DNA of 64,000 nucleotides from CAIYZT01 sp947461435. GTDB lineage: Bacteria; Pseudomonadota; Alphaproteobacteria; Rhodobacterales; Rhodobacteraceae. Every line of letters starts with the position of its first letter. Within the stretch, counting starts at the first letter, position 1. Position numbers and translations under genes: made by a program. Of this stretch, positions 24,864-33,853 are shown piece by piece. The notes below the pieces were generated by a model. It saw only the letters and a program-made list of their open reading frames with translations, made no database searches and was not told where the DNA came from. The stretch lies in assembly GCA_965284435.1 (NCBI GenBank), contig OZ260083.1, positions 2,232,001 through 2,296,000 on the forward strand, read 5' to 3'.

Positions 24864-26213
24864 ATGTCCATGTCTGCCGCAGACCAGTATCTGCTTGAAA
24901 TGATGAACCGGGCCCGGTTGAATCCGGCTGCCGAAGCCGCGTTGTACGGCATCGACTTGAATGCCGGCCTTGCGCCCGGAACCATTTCGGCCGCGTCGAA
25001 ACAGGTTTTGGCGCCAAATGATCTGTTGGATCAGGCCGCCACGGCGCACAGTCAGTGGATGCTGGACACCGACACGTTTTCGCATACGGGCATCAATGGA
25101 ACCCAGCCCTGGGACCGGGCCGGAAATGCCGGCTATGCCTGGAGTGCGATCGGCGAAAACATCGCCTGGGTTGGCACCAGCGGGGCTTTGGATATCCAAT
25201 CCTCGGTCGCGGCCATTCAGAAAAACCTTTTTCTAAGCCCGGGCCACCGCGAGAACCTGTTGAATGCGGCCTACCGCGAGGTCGGTGTTGCCGTTGAAAC
25301 CGGACAATTCAAAAGCGGCGCCACCTATAATGCGGCCATGGTCACGGAATTGTTCGGCCTGTCCGGCAGCAAGGTTTTTGTGACCGGTGTTGCCTATACC
25401 GACAGCGATGCCGACAGCTTTTACACCATGGGCGAGGGGCGCGGCGGGGTTGTCTTTTCCGCCCAAGGTCAAAGCGACACCACAGAGGCCGCCGGAGGCT
25501 ATGCCCTTGGTGTTTCTGCCGGTTCGGCCGTCACGGTCAGCGGAACGGCCGGAATTCTTGGGTTCACGTGCTCTTTGGATATGAGTTTGGGCAATGTGAA
25601 ACTGGATCTGGTTTCGGGCGATACCTTCTACGCCTCGGGGACGGTTGTCTTGTTGACCGGGGTTCAGAATGTCACGCTATTGGGACTGAATGCCCTGATG
25701 GCCACGGGCACAGAGGCGGCCAATGTGCTTTGCGGCAATCAAGGCAACAACACATTGGATGGCCGTGGCGGCGATGACAAAATATCGGGCGGCGGCGGCA
25801 ACGATGAAATGCTGGGCGGCGCCGGGCGGGACAATCTGACAGGTTTAAGCGGCATTGACCGGCTGTATGGCGGTTCAGAGAACGACGTTCTGAACGGCGG
25901 GGGCGGCAATGACAATCTGGCCGGGGGGACTGGTAAAGACCGCCTGATTGGCGGGGACGGCGCTGATGTCTTCGTGTTCGCCGATCAGGATGGCAAGGAT
26001 ACGGTCAAGGATTTCTCGCTCGCGGCCCATGATCTTTTGCAGTTGGATGATGCCATTTGGGGGGGCGCGGCGCTGTCGCGGGGGCAGATTGTTGCCCAAT
26101 TTGCCAGCGTGGTGGCCGAGGGTGTGCTGATTGATTTTGGCGATGGCCAAAGCATTCTGCTGTCAGGTTTGTCCAGCACTGCAGGCTTGTCGGCGCAGAT
26201 CGAAATCATCTGA
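24864..26213 (+). CDS. CAP-domain protein with RTX calcium-binding repeats
   Basis: 449 residues from the ATG at 24864 (GGGGGA six bases in front; TTG at 24858 is less likely). An N-terminal SCP/CAP domain (about 10-170): NRARLNPAAEAALYG, TFSHTGING and the GHRENLLNAAYREVGVA motif. Then a spacer beta domain (175-290), and five or more nonapeptide repeats (GRGGDDKIS, GGGGNDEML, GGTGKDRLI, about 295-360) that bind calcium in a beta roll. The C-terminus lacks a Sec signal and has the hydrophobic end expected of type I (ABC) secretion. CAP domains can be lipid-binding or proteolytic; the role here is unknown. Confidence 0.9.
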   Translation: MSMSAADQYLLEMMNRARLNPAAEAALYGIDLNAGLAPGTISAASKQVLAPNDLLDQAATAHSQWMLDTDTFSHTGINGTQPWDRAGNAGYAWSAIGENIAWVGTSGALDIQSSVAAIQKNLFLSPGHRENLLNAAYREVGVAVETGQFKSGATYNAAMVTELFGLSGSKVFVTGVAYTDSDADSFYTMGEGRGGVVFSAQGQSDTTEAAGGYALGVSAGSAVTVSGTAGILGFTCSLDMSLGNVKLDLVSGDTFYASGTVVLLTGVQNVTLLGLNALMATGTEAANVLCGNQGNNTLDGRGGDDKISGGGGNDEMLGGAGRDNLTGLSGIDRLYGGSENDVLNGGGGNDNLAGGTGKDRLIGGDGADVFVFADQDGKDTVKDFSLAAHDLLQLDDAIWGGAALSRGQIVAQFASVVAEGVLIDFGDGQSILLSGLSSTAGLSAQIEII

Positions 26214-27078
26214 TCCTTTGGTCAAGCGCCCGCAACCGCAACCGCGTAATGCGGTTTTCGCGGCGGGTCAGAACCTCTATTCGAAAGCCGTGGAACAAGA
26301 AGATTTGTCCTTCTTGCGGAATCATCTGCGCCTCGTGAAGGACCAGGCCGGCGATTGTGTTGGCCTCATCGTCGGGCAATGACCATTCCATCGCGCGGTT
26401 CAAATCGCGGATCGTCATCTGGCCGGGAACCTGAAAAGCGCCGTCTTCTTCTGGCTTGATGCGGCCATCGCGGTGGATGACGTCAAATTCATCGGTGATC
26501 TCGCCGACGATTTCTTCCAGAATATCTTCAAGGGTGATCAACCCTTGAAGAGACCCATATTCATCGACAACCAAGGCGAAATGCGTGCGGCGTTTCAGGA
26601 ACTCGCGCATTTGTTCATCCAAAGGGGTGGTGTCGGGGATGAAATAGGGCTTCATGGCCACTTTCAGCACATCAAGCCCCGCCACGGCGGCCATGCCGAC
26701 CGCGGTTTCGCTGCGCATTAAACGGTCGACCTCGCGAAACAGATCCTTGGTGTGCAACACGCCAAGGATGTTTTCTTCGTCACCGCGAAAGACGGGCAGG
26801 CGGGTGTGCGGGGCCGCCAAGACCTGCGCGATGATATCTGCGGGGGGCAGATCGGCATCGATCATCTCTATCGCCGCGCGGTGCCGCATGATTTCATCCA
26901 CCGTGCGGCTGGACAGATCCAAAGCGCCCATCAACCGATCGCGATCTTCCTTTTCCATCGCGCCTTCGAAATGTCCGGTGGTGATCGCCCCGGCCAAATC
27001 GGTCCGCAAGGCGTCGCGCGCCTCGTCCGGGTTCAAACGACGGGTGATCTGGGCGAAGAAGTGATGGATCTTGGACAT
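26206..27078 (-). CDS. CBS-pair / CorC_HlyC domain protein (CorC-like)
   Basis: 290 residues: two CBS domains (about 65-185, with IMRHRAAIEMIDADLPPADI, VLHTKDLFREVD, FALVVDEYGSLQGLITLEDILEEIVGEI), then a CorC_HlyC transporter-associated domain (about 205-285). No transmembrane DUF21 domain precedes it, so it is like the ~292-residue soluble E. coli CorC rather than the membrane CNNM proteins. CorC works with CorA and magnesium efflux in enterobacteria. The gene's end overlaps the CAP/RTX gene end by eight bases. It follows xerD, 31 bases away. Confidence 0.85.
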   Translation of the reverse strand: MSKIHHFFAQITRRLNPDEARDALRTDLAGAITTGHFEGAMEKEDRDRLMGALDLSSRTVDEIMRHRAAIEMIDADLPPADIIAQVLAAPHTRLPVFRGDEENILGVLHTKDLFREVDRLMRSETAVGMAAVAGLDVLKVAMKPYFIPDTTPLDEQMREFLKRRTHFALVVDEYGSLQGLITLEDILEEIVGEITDEFDVIHRDGRIKPEEDGAFQVPGQMTIRDLNRAMEWSLPDDEANTIAGLVLHEAQMIPQEGQIFLFHGFRIEVLTRRENRITRLRLRALDQRIR

Positions 27079-27109
27079 GGCCCCTTATCGGGCAGAAGGA
27101 CGGGTCGGT

Positions 27110-28051
27110 TCAAGGCCGAGTTTTGGTTGACAGCGGATGATGGTTCAAGACCAGATCGCGCAATTGGTCTTCCAGAACATGGGTGTAGATTTCGGTTGTC
27201 GACAAATCGGCGTGTCCAAGCAGCGTCTGAATCACCCGAAGATCCGCCCCTCCAGCCAGAAGATGCGTGGCAAAGGCGTGGCGCAAGGTATGCGGCGTAA
27301 TGCGGGCCGGATCCAACCCGGCCTTCAACGACCAATCCTTGATCAGATGATGAAATTGCTGGCGCGTGATATGCCCCTCGATGCCAGAAGACGGAAACAA
27401 GAAACGCGACGCCGGTTTCCCCGATTTGCGGGCAAGCTCGGCCTCTTGCTGGACATGGGATATCCAAGGGGCAAGCGCCGATCGGGCCGAGTTTGTCAGC
27501 GGCACCATCCGTTCCTTGTCGCCTTTTCCGCGCACAAGAATCATGCGCGGATCGCCCAGTACCGCCGCCAAGGGCAAACCGACCAGTTCGCTGACCCGCA
27601 AACCGGTGGCGTACAGCAGTTCCATCAAGGCGTGGTTGCGCTGTTTGTCCAGATCTGTGCGGCCCGACGTTGCGGCGGCGTCAATCAGGCGCACAACATC
27701 GTCGGCCGCGATCGTTTTGGGCAAGGCCCGACTGGCGCCCGGTCCGTGGATGCGCTGTGCCGGATGGTCCGTGCGCCAACCTTCCTCATGGGCAAAGCGG
27801 AACAATTGGCGGATCGCGGATAACCTGCGGGCACGGGTTGCCTTGGACAATCCCTGCGCGTCGCAAGCCACAAGATAGGTTTCGATGTCAGCGCGCTGTG
27901 CGGTTTCAAAAGACCCTTTGTGCGCGCCAAGCCAACCGGCAAAATCCTGCAGATCGCGGCCATAAGACAGCAAGGTGTTGCGTGCGGCCCCGTGTTCGGC
28001 CGCCATCGCCTCCAGGAAAGTTGAAATCCAACGATCCGGTTGCTGCATCAC
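27110..28051 (-). CDS. xerD: site-specific tyrosine recombinase XerD
   Basis: 313 residues, usual for XerD (~298-312). N-terminal SAM-like core-binding domain (about 5-90, NTLLSYGRDLQDFAGWL) and catalytic domain with the tyrosine-recombinase residues: Arg in YATGLRVSEL, Lys in GKGDKERMVPL, HTLRHAFATHLL, LLGHADLSTTEIYTHV with the Tyr nucleophile. It resolves chromosome dimers at dif with XerC. Start overlaps the stop of the upstream unknown gene. Chromosomal housekeeping recombinase, not a phage or island integrase. Confidence 0.94.
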   Translation of the reverse strand: MMQQPDRWISTFLEAMAAEHGAARNTLLSYGRDLQDFAGWLGAHKGSFETAQRADIETYLVACDAQGLSKATRARRLSAIRQLFRFAHEEGWRTDHPAQRIHGPGASRALPKTIAADDVVRLIDAAATSGRTDLDKQRNHALMELLYATGLRVSELVGLPLAAVLGDPRMILVRGKGDKERMVPLTNSARSALAPWISHVQQEAELARKSGKPASRFLFPSSGIEGHITRQQFHHLIKDWSLKAGLDPARITPHTLRHAFATHLLAGGADLRVIQTLLGHADLSTTEIYTHVLEDQLRDLVLNHHPLSTKTRP

Positions 28052-29613
28052 CCGCGTCGTTCCAAAAGCATCAGTTCCAGTGCGGTGCGGCGCGATACAT
28101 CTTCCATCCCCAAGGCCCGCAGAACGGCAAGACCGATGGTCACATCGGTCAGTTGTCCCTGCACGCCCGAGGTAATGCGTTCAATCGCCGTCAAGATCAG
28201 CTCTCCAACCCGTTTTTCGTCCAGCATTTGAACAATGTCGGGCGGAAGGCTAGGCGATGTCCACCCAGCAGAAATGGCCCGCGCCATCCCGTCAGGGGTG
28301 GGCTGACCGGCAATCGTTCCGCGCGACACGGCCAAAGCAAAGGCAATTCGCGGGTCATCCGACGTGGCACCCGCTGTCAATTTTTCATAGTCTGACGACA
28401 AAAGGGACATCTTGATCACCTCGTCCTGGGCGGGGCCCGTCAAGGATTTTGAAACCAGTCTGCCGGCAAAAAGTTCTGCAAAGACCACTTCCAGTTCAGC
28501 CGCTTCCATCGCGCTGATCGCCGGGCCCAAAGCCTGCGCAATCAGGTCATTTTGGCCCGATGCCAAAGCGGATTCAAAGGTTTGAAACGCCTTGACCCTG
28601 TCCCATATGCCGCCAGAGGCCGCAGGTTTTTGTTGGGTGTAATAGCCCAAAAGCAGATTTGGCGCGATGGCGCCGGCGCGCGACAACCGTTCTGCGGCTT
28701 CAAGGCGGGCTTTCCAGCCGGTCGTTTCCGATAGGTCTGAATGGGCAAACGCCAAAGGAAGGGATGCGATGGACAAAGGCTCGCCAATGGCTTCGAACAT
28801 GCGCAGATCAAGGGGGGTTACCGTTGTCGGCGCGCGCAACGGATCTGAAGTCTCGGCAATCGAGGGGTCAAGAAACCGCGTCAACAATTCAACCTCGAAG
28901 GGGGTGATCTGGTTCAACGCCTCAGCCGTTTGCAAAAGGACAGCGGCCGTTTGCCAATCGCCGCCGCGCGCTAGGCAGAAAATCCGGGCCGGAAGCGTTG
29001 GCGACAGATTGGGGCTTTGCGTCATCTTGCGGCAGGCCCGATCTTCTGCCCCCGTCAACAAGGCAATGTTGAACAACCGGCGAAACAGATCGGGCTGCTG
29101 CACATCGCCCGTCGTTTGCAAAAGGGCCATGGCCTGATCCAGCGCGCCCATATCCAAAAGTTTGTCAAGCCGGCCGATCAGAAGGCGGCCTTGCGTTCCT
29201 GAATCCGCGGGCGGCGTTGTTTCGGCAAGGATCAAGGTCAATAGCAAACTTTGAAGCGCAGGAAGCGCTTCGGGCGATTGGCGGGCCATCAAGACAAGAA
29301 TATCATCGGTTTTTCCGGGGCCCCACAGCGCCTGCGGCAAGCCGGTTTTGGCCGCGGGCAACAGGCCCACCCCGTCAAGCGAGGGGCTGTCCAAAGAAGT
29401 GACAGTGACGTTTTCGGGCAAAGCGTCATCGGCCAGGGGCGACGTCGTGACAGCGCCGATGACGGCCGTGTCTGTCGCACGGGGCACAGCAATCGGAGTG
29501 ACCACCGAGGGCGACAACCAGTCAATGGCCGAAAGCGGCTCTTGCGCAAAAAGAGGCGCTGATCCCAAAAGAAGGTAAAGAACTGCGCAGCGGTTGAACT
29601 GCCTAAGCACCAT
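28048..29613 (-). CDS. exported protein of unknown function (521 aa)
   Basis: A signal peptide (about 1-23, LYLLLGSAPLFAQ) leads a 500-residue, helix-rich, Leu/Ala-rich body with no recognised motif; repeated LL-A-helical stretches (LLIGRLDKLLDMGALDQAMALLQ) suggest TPR-like or alpha-solenoid packing. It overlaps xerD by four bases, and its start is overlapped by a 44-residue membrane peptide gene, so the three look like one transcript. Presumably periplasmic or outer-membrane. I do not recognise a named family. Confidence 0.7.
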   Translation of the reverse strand: MVLRQFNRCAVLYLLLGSAPLFAQEPLSAIDWLSPSVVTPIAVPRATDTAVIGAVTTSPLADDALPENVTVTSLDSPSLDGVGLLPAAKTGLPQALWGPGKTDDILVLMARQSPEALPALQSLLLTLILAETTPPADSGTQGRLLIGRLDKLLDMGALDQAMALLQTTGDVQQPDLFRRLFNIALLTGAEDRACRKMTQSPNLSPTLPARIFCLARGGDWQTAAVLLQTAEALNQITPFEVELLTRFLDPSIAETSDPLRAPTTVTPLDLRMFEAIGEPLSIASLPLAFAHSDLSETTGWKARLEAAERLSRAGAIAPNLLLGYYTQQKPAASGGIWDRVKAFQTFESALASGQNDLIAQALGPAISAMEAAELEVVFAELFAGRLVSKSLTGPAQDEVIKMSLLSSDYEKLTAGATSDDPRIAFALAVSRGTIAGQPTPDGMARAISAGWTSPSLPPDIVQMLDEKRVGELILTAIERITSGVQGQLTDVTIGLAVLRALGMEDVSRRTALELMLLERRG

Positions 29614-29737
29614 CTAATGTCACCGGAACCCTTATTTCTGACGGCGTTGGGGAAAGATCCCCAAGATATGCATATCCTATAAGCGCTGCGAAGGCCAAGA
29701 TTGCCAAAACGAAGATCAGTTTCCCAGCGCGTAACAT
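29603..29737 (-). CDS. small single-pass membrane protein (44 aa)
   Basis: MLRAGKLIFVLAILAFAALI is a hydrophobic helix with a basic cap, followed by a short polar tail ending VPVTLDGA. Its stop codon lies 11 bases inside the next gene on the same strand, typical of translational coupling. It is preceded by AAGGCAAAGC. Single-pass topology and coupling to an exported protein suggest an inner-membrane accessory peptide, but there is no known family. Confidence 0.55.
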   Translation of the reverse strand: MLRAGKLIFVLAILAFAALIGYAYLGDLSPTPSEIRVPVTLDGA

Positions 29738-29938
29738 CGTTGCTTTGCCTTTTCTTGTCGGTTGATCCGACCTTGTCTTACGTCTTACTCTGAATAGGCC
29801 GGATTATGAATATAGATATGGCATTTTGCGCAAGTTCGCGCCATTGAGAGGACAAGGCGAGATCGCGGTATTTCGGGGTTTGGCGATGAGAAGAAAAAGA
29901 CCAAGGATCCAAAGGACCTTGCAAAGGCGGGGCGAACT

Positions 29939-30478
29939 TTGCGGCTGAAAAAGACCGTTGTGATGATTGGGATGATGGGGGCGGGCAAGACGGCCGTTGG
30001 CACCTCATTGGCGCGATTGTTGGGTGTTCCGTTTCTGGATTCGGATGAAGAAATCGTCAAAGCGGCCAATCGGTCGATCGCAGAGATTTTCGCCCGAGAC
30101 GGCGAAGGGTTTTTTCGTGCGCGCGAGACGGAGGTGCTCTCACGGTTGTTGCGCGCCACGCCTTGTGTGCTGTCGACGGGCGGCGGCGCCTTTATGGCGG
30201 ACACCAATCGACATCTGATTCATGAGGCTGGGGTTTCGGTATGTTTGCGGGCCGATCTGGAGCTGTTGTGGCAAAGGGTGCGTCACAAATCGACCCGGCC
30301 GCTTCTTAGAACGGAAAATCCGCGCGAAACGCTTCGCGCCCTTTACGAAGCCAGGGGGCCAATCTATGCGATGGCGGACCTGACGGTTGACAGTGAGGCG
30401 GAACTTTCCGTGGACGCAATGGCGCACCGGGTTCGCCAAGCGCTGCTGACCAGACCGGATGTTCTGGAGGCCAACTGA
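29939..30478 (+). CDS. aroK: shikimate kinase
   Basis: 179 residues from a TTG; no ATG or GTG lies in frame upstream before a stop at 29813. Walker A MMGAGKTAVG (about 12-21), LDSDEEI (about 33-39), the shikimate-binding LSTGGGAF (about 78-85) and the lid Arg in RPLLR (about 119-123) fit AroK. It phosphorylates shikimate at the 3-OH. Two bases before aroB, a standard alphaproteobacterial pairing. Confidence 0.92.
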   Translation: MRLKKTVVMIGMMGAGKTAVGTSLARLLGVPFLDSDEEIVKAANRSIAEIFARDGEGFFRARETEVLSRLLRATPCVLSTGGGAFMADTNRHLIHEAGVSVCLRADLELLWQRVRHKSTRPLLRTENPRETLRALYEARGPIYAMADLTVDSEAELSVDAMAHRVRQALLTRPDVLEAN

Positions 30479-30480
30479 AA

Positions 30481-31602
30481 ATGAAACCGATCCACCAAAC
30501 CGTCCATGTTGATTTGGGCGCGCGCAGTTATGACGTTGTGATCGGTGAAGGCGTGCTGAGCGGCGCGGCCGAGGCCATGGCGCCCTTCCTGCGCCGCAAA
30601 AAAGTTGCGGTGATCAGTGATGAAACGGTGGCCTCTTTTCATCTGTCGGCGCTGCTGGCAAATCTGGACGACGCTGGCATTGAACACGCATCTTTGTCCT
30701 TGCCCTCTGGCGAAGGAACCAAGGACTGGGCCAATCTGGCCCGCGCGACAGAGTTTCTGCTCGAGCAAAAGATCGAACGCCGGGATCTTGTCGTGGCGTT
30801 GGGCGGCGGTGTGATTGGGGATCTGATCGGATTTTCCAGTGCCATCTTGCGACGCGGCGTGCGTTTCGTTCAAATTCCAACCTCGCTTTTGGCCCAAGTC
30901 GACAGCTCGGTCGGCGGAAAGACCGGAATAAACACGGCGCAAGGAAAGAACCTTGTAGGCGCCTTCCATCAACCGACTCTTGTGTTGGCCGATATTGCGG
31001 TTTTGGACACGCTTCCCAAGCGCGACCTTCTTTCCGGCTATGGAGAGGTGGTGAAATACGGGCTGCTGGGCGACAAAGCGTTCTTCAAATGGTTGGAGGA
31101 GCACGGGCCGGCCCTTGCGCGGGGCGATCGTGCCGCCCGCCAACATGCGGTTTTGCGGTCGGTGCAGATGAAAGCCGGGATCGTCGAGCGGGACGAAACC
31201 GAAGAGGGCGAACGCGCCTTGTTGAATCTGGGGCATACATTCTGTCATGCGCTGGAAAAGGCCACAGGATATTCGGATCGGTTGCTCCATGGCGAAGGTG
31301 TGGCCATCGGCTGCGCCTTGGCGTTTGAGTTGAGCATGCGCTTGGGACTTTGCGCACAAGAAGCGCCCAGCAGGGTGCGCCATCATTTGAAATCCATGGG
31401 AATGAAAACCGATTTGGCCGATATTTCCGGTGACTTGCCATCGGCCGAATCCCTGATGGGATTGATGGCGCAGGATAAAAAGGTCATCGACGGGCGGTTG
31501 CGGTTCATTTTGGCCAAAGCCATCGGATCGGCCTTTGTGGCCGAACACGTGCCCGCCGACGCTGTGCTTTCCGTGATGACGGACGCTTTGGCGGGCCGAT
31601 AA
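30481..31602 (+). CDS. aroB: 3-dehydroquinate synthase
   Basis: 373 residues. NAD- and zinc-dependent conversion of DAHP to 3-dehydroquinate, second step of the shikimate pathway. LPSGEGTKDW, GGGVIGDLIGF (about 101-111), TSLLAQVDSSVGGKTGIN (NAD/substrate loop, about 129-146) and the zinc ligands in GYGEVVKYGLLG, LNLGHTFCHALE (His) and HGEGVAIG (His) are present. Operon aroK-aroB. Confidence 0.96.
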   Translation: MKPIHQTVHVDLGARSYDVVIGEGVLSGAAEAMAPFLRRKKVAVISDETVASFHLSALLANLDDAGIEHASLSLPSGEGTKDWANLARATEFLLEQKIERRDLVVALGGGVIGDLIGFSSAILRRGVRFVQIPTSLLAQVDSSVGGKTGINTAQGKNLVGAFHQPTLVLADIAVLDTLPKRDLLSGYGEVVKYGLLGDKAFFKWLEEHGPALARGDRAARQHAVLRSVQMKAGIVERDETEEGERALLNLGHTFCHALEKATGYSDRLLHGEGVAIGCALAFELSMRLGLCAQEAPSRVRHHLKSMGMKTDLADISGDLPSAESLMGLMAQDKKVIDGRLRFILAKAIGSAFVAEHVPADAVLSVMTDALAGR

Positions 31603-31703
31603 CCACGCGATAAAGCGCCAAAATTTCGTGAATCTTGAACGCCGGCCGCCCCGGTTCGCGCCCAGTCGTGATAGCCTTGGATCAAGGCTATCGGGAGACG
31701 GCG

Positions 31704-33809
31704 ATGTTTGGTGCGACGGTGGATGTGACAGAGGCGCTTGTCGGGGCGATCGACCTTGAAGGCGTTGACCCCTATGAAAACTGGGAAAAGACCACACGCC
31801 CGGCAGGCGCCGCCGTCTCTCCGTTATGGCAACCGGTATATGTAGAGCTTTTGGCCGATGCGGGCGGCGGACTTGCCGAAGCGGCGGCAACGCTGCTGGC
31901 GCAAATTTCCGCCTCTCGGGAAATCGCGGTCGACGAAACCACGCATGACATGTTGCGGTCTGTCGCATCCGGTTCCGCCCCACGTTTGGCCGATCGCCGG
32001 TTCTTCTTTTTTCGACCAGAGGCGGTGGCGCATCGGGCCAGTCTGGCCGCCGGGGCTGCGATTCCGGTCAAACTGCTGCACGTTGGTCCCGCGATGCCGA
32101 CAGCCTTTGTGACAGATGTGGGCGCGCTGTCGGCACCATTGGGTGCGATGGGGCAGGGGGTCGCCTCCACGGTGATCACAGGCGTGATTGATGACGTGAT
32201 GGGCTTTGCCAACGAGCGGTTCCGCAAGTCACCCGACACCACCCGGATCGAAAGGTTCTGGATGCAAGGCATGCCCGTCATCTCAGCCGGCCGGGCGGTT
32301 ATCGGCGGCGAGATTGACCGCGCCGGGATCGACCGCTTGCTGCAAAGTCAAAAAGAAGAAGGGCTGGTTTATGATCGGCTTTTTCCAAAGGGCGTTTACG
32401 TGATCAAGCGGGCCCCGAGGGGCGAGTTGGGGTTGACCCCTTACGAATCCTTGAATGCACGGCCCTTTGCCCTTGCCCAAACACATGGCACTCAGGTGAT
32501 GGATCTGGCCGCAGGTTGGCCCATGGGCAGCGCCCCTGCAGACCGGCCGATCATGGCCGTGGAATTGCCGCAGTTGGCGACGCTGGAGACATGGGGCGCG
32601 CGGCTTGATTTGTTCATCCTTCTGGGTTTGCAGCGGCTGTTTTATTGGGCCGATCGCTGGGCCGAGAATGGCCAGATCAAGCGGGCCCCTTTGGTTGTGA
32701 ATATCAGCTATGGTGTTCTGGCGGGGCCAAAAGACGGCAGTGGGCATATGGAATCCGAAATTGCCCGCATGGTCGCCGCCCGCAATGCCGAAGGCGTGCC
32801 AACCTTCGTTGTCTTGCCGGCCGGCAACGGTTTCCGAGACAATTGTCATGCCGAGTTTGATCTTGCCCCCGGCGACAGCAAAGAGGTGACCTTGCGGCTT
32901 CAGCCCGATGATCAATCTGTCAGTTTTGTTGAACTTTGGCTGGATAGCCATGACCGGGCACGGCTTTCCATCCTGCCGCCGCAAGGTACAAAGTTTGAGC
33001 GGTTGATCGTGCCATCAGACAGCATTTACGACTGGCAAGGCAGCGTTGGGGGGGGGCTGACCTTTCCCATGGCGCGGGTGTATGTCCGGCCCTATCCGGC
33101 GACAACCGATGGGCAAAGCGGCCGGACGCGCGTGACCATCGCCTTCTTGCCAAGTCAAAATCACGAAGTGCCGCATCAGGTGGTTCCGGCTGGTCCCTAC
33201 ACCCTGTCCTTGATGAATGATTCCGCCCGGCCTCTTGGCGTGCAAATCGAGACGCAGCGCGATGAGACGCCGCCAAGTTTTCCGGCCTGGGGCCGTCAGG
33301 CCTATCTGGATCATGCCTTGGCCCATGGGTGGGATCCGCAAAAGGCCGATTATTCTGCGCCCGAACCCGGCTGTGCGGTCACCCGAAAGGGAACCCTGTC
33401 CGGCTATGCGACCCACAGAACCGCGGGCGTCGTCGTGGTCGGAGCGAGCTTCGACCGGGATGCTTTGGCACAGGCCGCGCTTTATTCGGGGTCCGGCCCC
33501 ACCCCAGGCCGGGCGCGGCCAGATGTGTCAGTGGTGGCGGAAGAGACAAGGGTTCATGCCGGTGTTATGGCCGCCGCAACCCTTTCTGGCGGTGTGACGC
33601 TGTTTTCCGGAACATCAAACGCGGCGCCGCAAGTGACGCGGGCCTTGGTCGGCGCTTTGGCCAGCAACCCGGGAATAACGGCGACAAATCTGGCGATGGC
33701 CGATCTTCCAGACGGCAGGCTTATGCCGGGCCCGGATGATCAGTTGGGCCCGGTCATGCTGCCCTATCGTCTGCAACAGGGCCGCCCACCCCGCCGAATG
33801 CGGTCTTGA
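31704..33809 (+). CDS. cytoplasmic subtilase-like (S8) protease
   Basis: 701 residues from the ATG at 31704, with GGGAGA in front; the TTG at 31635 has no such site. The subtilase triad can be read as Asp163 (GVIDDVMG), His261 (THGTQVMDLAAG) and Ser638 (SGTSNAAP), with the oxyanion Asn375 (LPAGNG). About 260 residues of beta-rich insert separate Asn and Ser. The first 120 residues look like an N-terminal pre-domain. No signal peptide or membrane segment, so it probably acts in the cytoplasm. It converges with a haloperoxidase-fold gene, and a SARP-like regulator gene is next. Substrate unknown. Confidence 0.75.
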   Translation: MFGATVDVTEALVGAIDLEGVDPYENWEKTTRPAGAAVSPLWQPVYVELLADAGGGLAEAAATLLAQISASREIAVDETTHDMLRSVASGSAPRLADRRFFFFRPEAVAHRASLAAGAAIPVKLLHVGPAMPTAFVTDVGALSAPLGAMGQGVASTVITGVIDDVMGFANERFRKSPDTTRIERFWMQGMPVISAGRAVIGGEIDRAGIDRLLQSQKEEGLVYDRLFPKGVYVIKRAPRGELGLTPYESLNARPFALAQTHGTQVMDLAAGWPMGSAPADRPIMAVELPQLATLETWGARLDLFILLGLQRLFYWADRWAENGQIKRAPLVVNISYGVLAGPKDGSGHMESEIARMVAARNAEGVPTFVVLPAGNGFRDNCHAEFDLAPGDSKEVTLRLQPDDQSVSFVELWLDSHDRARLSILPPQGTKFERLIVPSDSIYDWQGSVGGGLTFPMARVYVRPYPATTDGQSGRTRVTIAFLPSQNHEVPHQVVPAGPYTLSLMNDSARPLGVQIETQRDETPPSFPAWGRQAYLDHALAHGWDPQKADYSAPEPGCAVTRKGTLSGYATHRTAGVVVVGASFDRDALAQAALYSGSGPTPGRARPDVSVVAEETRVHAGVMAAATLSGGVTLFSGTSNAAPQVTRALVGALASNPGITATNLAMADLPDGRLMPGPDDQLGPVMLPYRLQQGRPPRRMRS

Positions 33810-33853
33810 TCGGCGCAAGCAGACGGAATCCGGGCTTTTCGCGACCTTGGCTG

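Noticed and set aside
27110..28051. Tyrosine recombinase as the integrase of a mobile island
   Set aside because: Length, domain order and placement match housekeeping XerD; there is no tRNA attachment site, excisionase or island content next to it.
31635..31703. TTG start of the subtilase-like gene at 31635
   Set aside because: No ribosome-binding site and 23 residues without conservation; ATG 31704 has GGGAGA in front.
30364..31983. 539-codon open frame antisense to aroB
   Set aside because: It mirrors the codon positions of aroB and has no homology-like motif; long antisense frames are expected in GC-rich genes.
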